Assembly: GCF_030813115.1 (NCBI RefSeq)
Contig: NZ_JAUSTY010000001.1
Location: 248,001-312,000 of the forward strand
Direction: 5' to 3'
DNA: 64,000 nt
Source of the DNA: Bacillus horti
GTDB lineage: Bacteria; Bacillota; Bacilli; Caldalkalibacillales; JCM-10596
The position numbers and the translations under genes are program-made. Shown here in pieces: positions 26,535 through 34,699 of the stretch. Each line of letters opens with the position of its first letter. The stretch's first letter is position 1. The notes beneath the pieces were generated by a model. The model had not been told where the DNA came from and made no database searches. It worked only from the letters and a program-made list of their open reading frames with translations.

Positions 26535-27209
26535 TCAAGAGTCAAGAATTACCTTGAGTGCTGCTACAGTACTTTCATAGCTTCTCTTGATGTGTGAACG
26601 CATTGCCTTCTCAGCCATATCCACATCTTGTCTTTTCATATATCCCAAGATTTCTTCATGCTCTTGTACAGGCAATAACGAAGAATAATTCGGATCTCTA
26701 TAAGCACCTAGCCTTCTATATCTAGATATTCGAGCCATAATTTGGTCTAAGAGAATGGCAGCCGTTACATTATCACTTTGCTGCTGAAGCTGCTGGTGGA
26801 ATTCACTACCATAATGAACAACATCGATTTGACGATTATTTTCTGCCGCATTACGCATCAAATATAAGGTATCCTCAAGTCGTTGAAAAACTAGCTCATC
26901 TTTGGTATTTAGAGTAGCTTCCCTAGCCGTTAGGCCTTCCAGGACTTCACGAACTCGGAAAATTTCCTTCGCTTCTTTAATGGATATTGGGGCTACATAG
27001 ATTCTACCGTTTGATTTTTTCACAAGCAAGCCTTCCAACTCAAGGCGATATAGAGCCTGACGCAGCGGAGTTCTACTTACACCTAGCTGAGCAGTCAAAG
27101 ACTCCTCCACTAAATGCTCATCAGGTTCATACTCTAATTCAATAATTCTTTTTTTTATATATTCATATACGGTATCGCTTGTCGTTTGTCTGCTTTTGTG
27201 CAACACCAT
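26535..27209 (-). CDS. GntR/FCD-family regulator of the tct-prp operon
   Basis: Regulator of 224 aa. The N-terminal winged helix (TVYEYIKKRIIELEYEPDEHL, LGVSRTPLRQALYRLELEGLL) and the helical FCD ligand domain (FRVREVLEGLTAREA, SEFHQQLQQ, VQEHEEIL with metal-site histidines) are typical. FCD proteins sense carboxylic acids. The ATG at 27209 follows GGAAGGAAGAACA; the TTG at 27239 is rejected. It lies 200 nt downstream of the prpB-like gene. A TTGTATACAA operator in the tctC promoter, the usual FCD type, makes it the probable regulator of that operon. Confidence 0.92.
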   Translation of the reverse strand: MVLHKSRQTTSDTVYEYIKKRIIELEYEPDEHLVEESLTAQLGVSRTPLRQALYRLELEGLLVKKSNGRIYVAPISIKEAKEIFRVREVLEGLTAREATLNTKDELVFQRLEDTLYLMRNAAENNRQIDVVHYGSEFHQQLQQQSDNVTAAILLDQIMARISRYRRLGAYRDPNYSSLLPVQEHEEILGYMKRQDVDMAEKAMRSHIKRSYESTVAALKVILDS

Positions 27210-27330
27210 TCTGTTCTTCCTTCCATAAATTAGTTCCAACCTAAGCTCTGCAGCTTCAACAGGTTCAGAATGTTAGTCAAGCACGATAAGAATTAGTAAG
27301 ACATTTGTAAAAATATCCAAGACACTCTTC

Positions 27331-27339
27331 ATTATAGCA
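27331..27339 (-). promoter_or_regulatory. Extended -10 promoter candidate for the GntR gene
   Basis: TGCTATAAT on the minus strand (TATAAT at 27331-27336) about 120 nt upstream of the GntR start. No good -35. A 15-nt palindrome GGTTGAA-T-TTCAACC lies further upstream at 27371-27385, role unknown. Confidence 0.4.
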
Positions 27340-27409
27340 TATTTCAAGAAGCTTGAGCCTCCTTGATCTGGGTTGAATTTCAACCGAGTTAATAACCTCT
27401 TTGATAATC

Positions 27410-28318
27410 TTAGCTATTGGTAAGCTCATCCAAGATCGTTTTTGCTATTGTAGAATCCAAATCCTCATATTGGTCATATCCAATCGTACTATATAGTTCT
27501 TTTCTTGTTTGCATATCAGCTAATAGATCCTTTTGAGTTCCTGTAGCAAACAAAATCTGATACATTTTTTCCACCGCTTTAGCAGCTATACGCAACGAAG
27601 TGACAGGAAATATAACACATTTGTAACCAAGCTTCTCAAAATCCTCAGCTGTTAAATAAGGGGTCCGGCCAAATTCAGTCATATTGGCTAGGAGAGGAAA
27701 CTCTGTTTGCTCCGCTACATATCTAAATTCATCTTCTGTTACTAACGCTTCAGGAAAGATCAAATCAGCTCCAGCATCATAGTAAGCTTTGGCCCTTTCA
27801 ACAGCTGCTTCTATCCCATCTACACCTTTTGCGTCTGTTCGAGCGACGATGACTAAATTTGGATCTGCTTGACGTGCTGCCTTTATCTTTTGAACCATTT
27901 CCTTCGTGGAAACTAGCTTTTTCCCATTTAAATGGCCACATTTTTTAGGCAGCTCCTGATCTTCCATTTGGATAGCTGCTGCTCCCGCTTCTACCATTTC
28001 ATAAACGGTTCTAGTCACATTTAAAACGCTACCATATCCCGTATCTACATCAACAAGCAAGGGCATTCCTGTTGCTCTAGTCATCTCTTTGGTACGATTG
28101 ACAAGCTCTGGTAAGGTAATAACCCCTAAATCTGGTAAACCTAAAGTAGCTGTTAACGCTGCTCCTGATAAGTATATCGCCTTAAATCCAGCTTTCTGAG
28201 CCAGCAAAGCGGCCATTGCATCATGTGCTCCGGGGATTTGAACAATTCCATCTTGCTCTAACAGCTTGCGAAATCCAGTAATGGGATTCTCTGATTTTTC
28301 TCGAACTAACCAACTCAT
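27410..28318 (-). CDS. Methylisocitrate lyase / PEP-mutase family lyase (PrpB-like)
   Basis: 302-aa lyase of the isocitrate lyase superfamily. Metal-binding VDVDTGYG (Asp90, Asp92), catalytic Cys127 in KKCGHL, and VARTDAKGVDG match 2-methylisocitrate lyase, which yields pyruvate and succinate; 2,3-dimethylmalate lyase is a close alternative. It is the last gene of an operon with a PrpF-like isomerase and a tricarboxylate transporter. There is no methylcitrate synthase or dehydratase here, so classic propionate catabolism is not complete at this locus and the true substrate is uncertain. Confidence 0.88.
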   Translation of the reverse strand: MSWLVREKSENPITGFRKLLEQDGIVQIPGAHDAMAALLAQKAGFKAIYLSGAALTATLGLPDLGVITLPELVNRTKEMTRATGMPLLVDVDTGYGSVLNVTRTVYEMVEAGAAAIQMEDQELPKKCGHLNGKKLVSTKEMVQKIKAARQADPNLVIVARTDAKGVDGIEAAVERAKAYYDAGADLIFPEALVTEDEFRYVAEQTEFPLLANMTEFGRTPYLTAEDFEKLGYKCVIFPVTSLRIAAKAVEKMYQILFATGTQKDLLADMQTRKELYSTIGYDQYEDLDSTIAKTILDELTNS

Positions 28319-28340
28319 ACAACCACTCCCTCTATTGTTT

Positions 28341-29534
28341 TTATTCTATGTTAGGCGATATTCCTGTTCTGTCAGGAATGAATAAATCTCCACCCATAAT
28401 TCTTCTTGCTGTTCGCTCTAGACCTACTGAGCGTACCTGACCAGTCTTGCGATCATAATCAACTAGAATAGCGATCACCCCTTCTGGATGACCAATTCTG
28501 ATAACCACTGGCACATTTTCTGCTATTTTTTTCTGACATAGCTGGTAAGGAATCGTTCCCGGAATCAAACAAGCCGCAGCTAGATTTAATAGACCACTCA
28601 CAGCGAAGGAACGATGCATCCGTCCCATTGAAGTCATGCGCGTCAAGATATCATGGTCAGACTTGCTAATCAAACTACCATTTGAGGTTAGATAATCCTG
28701 CGGAGGAGCGACATAAGCAATTTTAGGAATCGCTTTGCTTTTCTCTTTTGCCTCTCTTTGATCTTGAGCGAATCCACATTGAACAGCTACCTCAGCACGA
28801 ATATCTTCCAATGACCTTAATGCTTCCACTCTTAGACTGACTTCTTGATTCAGTTCAGTGCCGTTCAGTTCTAACACAGTAGCACGAATATACACAAAAG
28901 GGTTAATCAAATCGACCATTGAATATTCAATATCTGTCGGGGTATGGCTAGAAGTGCTCCTATTACCTATTGAAAGCTTATTCTGAGCACCTAAAGGTAG
29001 AGTCTCCCCAGTTTTTCCTCCCCCAGGGTTGATAATTTCTACCACATATTTAGCACCTTTATCATGCACTCCAGGCATTTTGTAAGAGCCTGTTACCTTA
29101 GCCCGTCCTTCTATTAATGGAACATGTATCCGAAGCTCAAAGTTCATATTTGTACTCCAGACTCGTACCACTTTCGACCTATCATTTCTTCGTACAGGAA
29201 CCAGTTGCTCATCAACAGCATAAGCACCTACTGCAGCCATTAGATTACCGCAAGTTCCCTCTAGATCTACAGTCTGGTCACCTAACCCTAGCTGGATAAA
29301 CGTGTAGTCAATATCGATGTCTTCCCTTTCACTTGGAGAAATAACCACCGCCTTGCTCGTATGCGAGCTGGCACCACCTAACCCGTTAATATGCGATGCG
29401 TCCTCAGAGCCAACTCCTTTTAAAAAGATCCACTTTCTAAGCTCATGGTCAGCTGGTAGATCCTTTTCGTGAAAGAATAGTCCACGGCTTGTTCCACCAC
29501 GATAAATTACACAAGGAACTGTAAATTGTGACAT
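28341..29534 (-). CDS. PrpF-family isomerase (2-methylaconitate isomerase-like)
   Basis: Protein of 397 aa in the PrpF/DUF453 family, a cofactor-free diaminopimelate-epimerase-fold isomerase shifting double bonds in aconitate-type acids. Motifs include VPCVIYRGGTSRGLFF at the N-terminus, GLGGASSHTSKAV, EGTCGNLMAAVGAYA (Cys), and TSMGRMHRSFAVSG. The ATG at 29534 follows GGAGGGGTAGG; the frame to 29576 is extended. Relatives include 3-methylitaconate isomerase and 4-oxalomesaconate tautomerase, so the exact substrate is open. It lies 22 nt upstream of the PrpB-like gene. Confidence 0.9.
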   Translation of the reverse strand: MSQFTVPCVIYRGGTSRGLFFHEKDLPADHELRKWIFLKGVGSEDASHINGLGGASSHTSKAVVISPSEREDIDIDYTFIQLGLGDQTVDLEGTCGNLMAAVGAYAVDEQLVPVRRNDRSKVVRVWSTNMNFELRIHVPLIEGRAKVTGSYKMPGVHDKGAKYVVEIINPGGGKTGETLPLGAQNKLSIGNRSTSSHTPTDIEYSMVDLINPFVYIRATVLELNGTELNQEVSLRVEALRSLEDIRAEVAVQCGFAQDQREAKEKSKAIPKIAYVAPPQDYLTSNGSLISKSDHDILTRMTSMGRMHRSFAVSGLLNLAAACLIPGTIPYQLCQKKIAENVPVVIRIGHPEGVIAILVDYDRKTGQVRSVGLERTARRIMGGDLFIPDRTGISPNIE

Positions 29535-29605
29535 CCTACCCCTCCTACTCTTTGTCATCAACATTAATAATCTCAAACTTGTTATTCTCGTAATTCTTTG
29601 TTTTT

Positions 29606-30106
29606 CTACATTAAATAAGAAACAAGCAGAGGCAATATCGTAATGATAAATGAGACCCTGAATAGATGCATAAGCATGACTGTTTGCACATCTGCTCCCG
29701 CATCCTCTGCTACCATTGCTATTTCACTCATTCCTGCAGGAATTGTGCCACAGATCGCAGTCAGCCAGTCAACCTGGAACAGCTTATTGAGCAGAATACC
29801 TACCATGCATGCAAACAAAATATGAGCAACAGAAACGAGCAAGCCAGGAAACAATAAGGAAATAAAATGATCTAGCATGTCATGATTCAAATTCAGCCCT
29901 ACTAATCCTCCAATCAACATTTGAATCCATTGCTTCACCTGCCTGGAAAAAGGTTTAAATCCAGCACCTCCAACCTGAGAAAGAGCAATGAACAGAAAGC
30001 TACCAACTAAAATTCCCAAGGGGATCTGAAGCATAAAGCCAATCGTTGCCCCTAGGAAGGCAATGGGAACAATGAGAAGCTGCTTAGTTACTAATGGCTT
30101 CATCAT
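29606..30106 (-). CDS. AbrB-family membrane protein, half-size, copy 2
   Basis: Integral membrane protein of 166 aa with about five hydrophobic segments and a single AbrB duplication unit (PF05145; unrelated to the transition-state regulator AbrB). It has the conserved loop ICGTIPAGMSEIAMVAEDAGADVQTVMLMHLFR. Family members are usually about 350 aa with two such units fused; here the units are separate genes. The start overlaps the stop of copy 1 (ATGATGA), indicating translational coupling. Probably forms a complex with copy 1; transport of an organic acid is possible from context but unproven. Confidence 0.85.
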   Translation of the reverse strand: MMKPLVTKQLLIVPIAFLGATIGFMLQIPLGILVGSFLFIALSQVGGAGFKPFSRQVKQWIQMLIGGLVGLNLNHDMLDHFISLLFPGLLVSVAHILFACMVGILLNKLFQVDWLTAICGTIPAGMSEIAMVAEDAGADVQTVMLMHLFRVSFIITILPLLVSYLM

Positions 30107-30627
30107 GAGCCTTCACCTAGTTGATGATTTCCTGATTTAGCTTTGATATAAGGGATAAGAAGCCGTAGGCTAAGGACTAGAATCATGAATCTCATAACGT
30201 GTACAAACGCAACAACCTGTGTATCAGCATGCACAGAATCAGCTAAAGTCAGCATTTCCGCAATTCCACCTGGAGTTGCGGCTATGATAGAAGTCCCCAA
30301 GGATTGATTGAACAAGGAATGAAAAGACCAGCCAAAAAGAATAGAGCTAACTAGACTACTGGCTCCTACCACCAGAATCATTAAAAGTTCCTTAACCCTC
30401 AATGCCCTTATTCTTTTGCTAAACATTAGTCCAATCATCGCTCCCAGGAACATCTGAACCATAAAGCGCAAGGAGTCTCCTGGCTGAAAATACTCTAAAA
30501 TTTCTGTAAGCATTTTAACTGCCCCTACGAGAAGCATAGCCCCGATTAACGCACCGGCTGGTAGCTTGAGTTTAAGCCCAATTTTTCCTCCGATAAAAGC
30601 CAGACAGATAAAAAGTAAAGTATCCAT
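30103..30627 (-). CDS. AbrB-family membrane protein, half-size, copy 1
   Basis: 174-aa integral membrane protein, the partner of the downstream half-size protein. The loop IIAATPGGIAEMLTLADSVHADTQVVAFVHVMR is the equivalent of the loop in copy 2, showing the two are homologous repeats. The ATG at 30627 follows GGAGAAGGG; the upstream TTG at 30633 is possible. It lies 19 nt after tctA. Its place inside a tricarboxylate transporter operon suggests a role in uptake or export of the same acids. Confidence 0.85.
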   Translation of the reverse strand: MDTLLFICLAFIGGKIGLKLKLPAGALIGAMLLVGAVKMLTEILEYFQPGDSLRFMVQMFLGAMIGLMFSKRIRALRVKELLMILVVGASSLVSSILFGWSFHSLFNQSLGTSIIAATPGGIAEMLTLADSVHADTQVVAFVHVMRFMILVLSLRLLIPYIKAKSGNHQLGEGS

Positions 30628-30646
30628 GTTCAACCCTTCTCCTGTC

Positions 30647-32143
30647 TCAGGAAGCTAGCCTCTTTTTTCTTTTATCAAAATAGATGGGAAGAACAATACC
30701 TAAAATAGTAATGATGATTAACGCTAAACTGATTGGTCGTTGGAAAAAGGCTAAGAACAAATCACCCTGATAAAGCTGCATCGCTCTAATCAATTCTCTG
30801 TCAGCAATTGGCCCCAGAATCAACCCTAAGACAACCGCAATAACCGGAAACTGATTCTTGCGTAGGTACCAGCCTAATAGCCCAAAGGCAAAGACCAGAA
30901 AAGCATCAAACATCAGGTTTCTAACAGCAAAGGAGCCAATTAGAGCAAACACAATCACTAAAGGAATGAGTACTCTGGTTGGAACATTGATAATTCTGCT
31001 GGCCATCATCGCCAATACCGCTCCAATCCCCAGTAGGAAAATCTCTTGAACTAACTCGGAAAAGATAACACCGTACAATACAGCACTGTGATCTATAAAT
31101 AACCGGGGACCAGGTACCCAGCCCTGCATGATAATAGCCCCTAAGAGCATGGCTGTAGAAGCACTCCCAGGTATTCCTAATACAAACATCGTTGCTAAGG
31201 CTCCACCCTCTGAAGCGTTATTAGCAGACTCGGCTGCAACGATGCCCTCTTCACTCCCTTTGCCAAATTCCTCACTTTTTTTCGAGAAGCGACGAGCCTC
31301 GCTATAGCTCACGATACTTGCTATCGTTGAACCTGCAGCCGGTAGGGCTCCGATAAAAACTCCGATTGCACTTGAACGAATAATATTAAATTTCTGGCTT
31401 AAGGAAGCCCTAATCCCTGTAAGCACTTCTCGTTTGTAATTTTGCTTGATCCGTTGATTGCTGACATAATTCTTATCTGCAAGGAAAAAAAGCTCCGAAA
31501 CAGCAAACAAACCTATAAGTGCCGGGATGATTGGAATGCCGTCCAAAAGGTACACGTTATCAAACGTCCCCCGAACCGCACCACTGCTGGTCATCCCTAC
31601 CGTACCTAGTAAAATTCCAAATAAGCCTGCATAAAGAGCCTTGATAAAGCCAGCCTTCTGAATGGAAACGATGATGGTCAAGCCGAAAATAGCTACCATG
31701 AACAGCTCTATTGGCCCAAATTTCAGAGCAATATTGGCTAATGGCTGAATGATCACTAATAAAACCAGGATTCCCAAGAAACCTCCAATAGCAGAGGCTC
31801 CAATCGAAAGACCTAACGCCTTTCCAGCTAACCCCTTTTTCGTCATAGCGTAGCCATCTATGGTTGTGGCTACTGCAGCGGGTGAGCCAGGTGTATTTAA
31901 GAGAATGGCCGTAATCGCTCCTCCGTACAAGCCACCCGTATAGATGGATAATAAAAAGACAAGAGCAGGAAGCGGGTCCATATTAAATGTTAGGGGTAGC
32001 ATGATCGCAATACCCAAAGACCCAGTAAGACCGGGTATAGCACCTAAAACCACCCCAAATGTTAAGCCAATAATAATGAGAAAAAAGTTTTGCCATGTCA
32101 TAAATAACTGAATACCCTCTAACAAATCATGCCAAGCAATCAT
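30647..32143 (-). CDS. tctA: Tripartite tricarboxylate transporter, large membrane subunit TctA
   Basis: Membrane protein of 498 aa with about 11-12 transmembrane segments. Family signatures are GVVLGAIPGLTGSLGIAIMLPLTF near the N-terminus and GALPAAGSTIASIVSYSEARR midway, with the conserved duplicated glycine-rich motif. It forms the ion-coupled channel with TctB and receives substrate from TctC. The ATG follows AGGAGGGG and lies 12 nt after tctB. Substrates of the family are citrate and other carboxylates. Confidence 0.94.
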   Translation of the reverse strand: MIAWHDLLEGIQLFMTWQNFFLIIIGLTFGVVLGAIPGLTGSLGIAIMLPLTFNMDPLPALVFLLSIYTGGLYGGAITAILLNTPGSPAAVATTIDGYAMTKKGLAGKALGLSIGASAIGGFLGILVLLVIIQPLANIALKFGPIELFMVAIFGLTIIVSIQKAGFIKALYAGLFGILLGTVGMTSSGAVRGTFDNVYLLDGIPIIPALIGLFAVSELFFLADKNYVSNQRIKQNYKREVLTGIRASLSQKFNIIRSSAIGVFIGALPAAGSTIASIVSYSEARRFSKKSEEFGKGSEEGIVAAESANNASEGGALATMFVLGIPGSASTAMLLGAIIMQGWVPGPRLFIDHSAVLYGVIFSELVQEIFLLGIGAVLAMMASRIINVPTRVLIPLVIVFALIGSFAVRNLMFDAFLVFAFGLLGWYLRKNQFPVIAVVLGLILGPIADRELIRAMQLYQGDLFLAFFQRPISLALIIITILGIVLPIYFDKRKKRLAS

Positions 32144-32155
32144 AAATAACCCCTC

Positions 32156-32656
32156 CTAAAACCCTATACCTTGTGGTAGAGGAATACCAAGCCAGATGAC
32201 AAAAAAGATATACAAAAGGACGGTGGTGATCAGAGAAACAGATAATAATACCTTCCAGCTCCGAGTTCCTAAGATATACATTAAGGCAAATAAGAAAACA
32301 GGTGTCAGAATCACAAAACCTATACTAGTAATAAGAGCCAAATAGAGCGCAATCGAGCCCATGAACAGGACGATCTTTTTGCTTAGCTTGCCCTCTACCT
32401 CGTCAGCTTCTGGTTCTTCTTTCGTATTCGTAGCTTTATTTTGCTGTGCACGCTCTTTTGCCTTCCAGGTCCTCCATTCCTGCCATAAAATAATAGGATA
32501 AAAAACAAGCATGATCCAAAAAATCGGGCTAATAAGCACTTTATCCCTAACATTTGGCAAGGACTGTACATCAATAAAATAAATTCCTGCTAGAACAATA
32601 ATCAGTGTAGCTACAATAAAACGGTTTAAAAGAACAACTGCAGATGATTTAAGCAT
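32156..32656 (-). CDS. tctB: Tripartite tricarboxylate transporter, small membrane subunit TctB
   Basis: 166-aa membrane protein with four transmembrane segments and a charged cytoplasmic loop (WRTWKAKERAQQNKA...) between the second and third, the expected layout of TctB. It pairs with TctA. The ATG follows GAGAGGAGTTAGAT. Sequence motifs are weak in this subunit, but the position between tctC and tctA makes the call firm. Confidence 0.9.
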   Translation of the reverse strand: MLKSSAVVLLNRFIVATLIIVLAGIYFIDVQSLPNVRDKVLISPIFWIMLVFYPIILWQEWRTWKAKERAQQNKATNTKEEPEADEVEGKLSKKIVLFMGSIALYLALITSIGFVILTPVFLFALMYILGTRSWKVLLSVSLITTVLLYIFFVIWLGIPLPQGIGF

Positions 32657-32744
32657 ATCTAACTCCTCTCCTGACTATAGCGCGAGCTCTGCTTCAGGCT
32701 AAGTCTTGGTGGACCTTGTAGTATTCCATCTTTGTGATACTGGT

Positions 32745-33782
32745 TTAATTACCGCTCATCTCATCCTTATATTTCATCAGAAGCTCATGCAGTTCTTTAT
32801 TTAGTGTGTCACTTTTTTCTGGACCTCTAAACTCACTCACCTCGACCGCATTGCTTTCTTCTATAAATTGCTGATACTCATCGCTGTAGTATACGCTTTC
32901 ATAAGCGTCAACAAGATGGTTAAACAGCTCAGGATGCTTTTCCTTGAAGGTACGATGAACACCGATAAATCGAACTGAACCAACCTGTGGAATTTCAACG
33001 CTATACTCCTTTAGCTCGTCATTAATCGTTGGTGAATCAGGCCAAAGATCCATCTTTTCCTCAGCTGAAACAGCTAATACTCTAACCTGATCTGCAATAG
33101 CAGAGTCACCTAAAGCATTACCGATCATAAAATCTACATGCTTACCCAGCAGAGCGTTTCTCATCTCTCCACCCCCATCATAGAAGATAGGATTTAACTT
33201 AATATCTAGGGCATCCTCCAATAAAACACCTGTCAAATGTAAGGGGCCGCCACTAACTGTCGAATAGCTCAGCTTTCCTGGATTGTTCTTTGCCATTTCA
33301 ATAAGCTGCTCGAACGTTTGAATGGGTGAATCCTTGTGTACGGTGATAACAACAGGATCAAACTGCTCAATATTAACCATTGCGAAATCGTCAATATCAT
33401 AATCCGCAGTTTGCAAAATAATGCTGGCACTTAAATAAAGCTGTGTGCCGCCGAAAAAAAAGGAACCGTCATCGGCTGAATTCATGAACATAGTCGTTCC
33501 TACTTGAGTTGCTGCACCAGGACGATTGTCAATCGTAATTTTCGTGTCCAGCTCGTTCTCTAAATGCTGAGAAAGTGTTCTCATCATACGGTCTAAGCTT
33601 CCACCTGCATCAAAAGGTAGTATCATCGTTACACGATCACTAGGCCATTTTGTAATCGCTTTCTTTTCACCGTTTGAATCATCGCCTTGACTGCCATCAG
33701 AACTTGAACCACTGGCACAACCTAAGGCTGTTAAGGAAACCAATAGAATAATAAGAAATACCGATACCTTTTTACTCCACAT
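32745..33782 (-). CDS. tctC: Tripartite tricarboxylate transporter, extracytoplasmic binding lipoprotein TctC (Bug family)
   Basis: 345-aa solute-binding lipoprotein with signal peptide and lipobox TALGC (Cys22), a Gly/Ser-rich linker, then the Bug/TctC fold: VTMILPFDAGGSLDRMMRTLS, IDNRPGAATQVGT and YSTVSGGPLHL. In this family the acidic Asp in the DAGG loop and the GG-x-x-H loop contact carboxylates. First gene of the operon, downstream of a strong promoter. Bacillales rarely carry more than one such system, so this one probably defines the operon substrate. Confidence 0.94.
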   Translation of the reverse strand: MWSKKVSVFLIILLVSLTALGCASGSSSDGSQGDDSNGEKKAITKWPSDRVTMILPFDAGGSLDRMMRTLSQHLENELDTKITIDNRPGAATQVGTTMFMNSADDGSFFFGGTQLYLSASIILQTADYDIDDFAMVNIEQFDPVVITVHKDSPIQTFEQLIEMAKNNPGKLSYSTVSGGPLHLTGVLLEDALDIKLNPIFYDGGGEMRNALLGKHVDFMIGNALGDSAIADQVRVLAVSAEEKMDLWPDSPTINDELKEYSVEIPQVGSVRFIGVHRTFKEKHPELFNHLVDAYESVYYSDEYQQFIEESNAVEVSEFRGPEKSDTLNKELHELLMKYKDEMSGN

Positions 33783-33831
33783 TAAATCTCACTCCTTCTG
33801 TTATGAAACAAATTATATTTTGTGTATTTGT

Positions 33832-33860
33832 ATTATAGTATATTTGTATACAATTTTCAA
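33832..33860 (-). promoter_or_regulatory. tctC operon promoter with FCD-type operator in the spacer
   Basis: Minus strand TTGAAA (33855-33860), 17-nt spacer, perfect TATAAT (33832-33837). The 10-bp palindrome TTGTATACAA at 33844-33853, the typical GntR/FCD site, lies wholly inside the spacer, so a bound regulator would block RNA polymerase. Confidence 0.75.
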
Positions 33861-33883
33861 TAATAAAATAATTAAACAAATAC

Positions 33884-33923
33884 AAAAGACCTCACAAGCT
33901 AATTTGAGCTTGAAAGGCCTTTT
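33884..33923 (-). terminator. Terminator of sdhCAB
   Basis: AAAAGGCCTTTCAAGCT pairs with AGCTTGTGAGGTCTTTT with one mismatch and wobble pairs on the minus strand; the tail is TTTTGT. Confidence 0.75.
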
Positions 33924-33949
33924 GTGGGTTTATTCCTTATTAAAAACAT

Positions 33950-34699
33950 TTAGGATCCTAAGAACTTCTTAATTCCCTGAAGAGTTGTATCCCTATTAAG
34001 GGCTGCAATAGATGTAGTTAAAGGAATCCCTTTAGGACAAGCTTGTACACAGTTTTGGGAGTTCCCGCAATCTGTAATTCCTCCCTCGTCCATAATTGTT
34101 TCTAATCGCTCTTCCTTTTGCATCTCTCCAGTAGGATGAGCATTGAACAATCTAACCTGACTCAGTGGTGCAGGTCCAATAAACGGTGACTTGCTGTTTA
34201 CATTTGGACATGCCTCTAAACATACCCCACAAGTCATACACTTCGATAGCTCATACGCCCATTGACGCTTTGATTCAGCCATTCTTGGTCCAGGACCTAA
34301 GTCATACGTTCCATCTATAGGAATCCATGCTTTGACCTTCTTAAGAGCATCGAACATTCTATTTCTGTTCACGGTTAAATCACGTGTAACTGGGAATGTG
34401 CTCATTGGAGCTAAGCGAATCGGCTGTTCTAGCTTATCAACCAAAGCCGTACAAGCCTGACGCGGCTTACCATTAATCACCATAGAACAAGCTCCACATA
34501 CTTCCTCTAAGCAGTTAGAGTCCCAAACAACTGGAGTTGTTTTTTCTCCTTTGTCATTAACCGGATTACGTTGTATTTCCATTAATGCACTAATCACGTT
34601 CATATTAGGACGATAAGGTAAAGTGAACTCTTCATCGTAAGGTGTTCCTTCAGGGCCTGCTTGACGAGTGATACGAAACTTAACGACTTTCTCACTCAT
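33950..34699 (-). CDS. sdhB: Succinate dehydrogenase iron-sulfur subunit
   Basis: 249-aa electron-transfer subunit of complex II on the cytoplasmic membrane face. Cysteine ligands are visible: the [2Fe-2S] set (SNCLEEVCGACSM ... RQAC), the [4Fe-4S] set CMTCGVCLEAC with CVQACP, and the final CGNSQNC group. The ATG overlaps the sdhA stop by one base (TAATG), so translation is coupled. Last gene of sdhCAB, followed by a terminator. Confidence 0.97.
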   Translation of the reverse strand: MSEKVVKFRITRQAGPEGTPYDEEFTLPYRPNMNVISALMEIQRNPVNDKGEKTTPVVWDSNCLEEVCGACSMVINGKPRQACTALVDKLEQPIRLAPMSTFPVTRDLTVNRNRMFDALKKVKAWIPIDGTYDLGPGPRMAESKRQWAYELSKCMTCGVCLEACPNVNSKSPFIGPAPLSQVRLFNAHPTGEMQKEERLETIMDEGGITDCGNSQNCVQACPKGIPLTTSIAALNRDTTLQGIKKFLGS

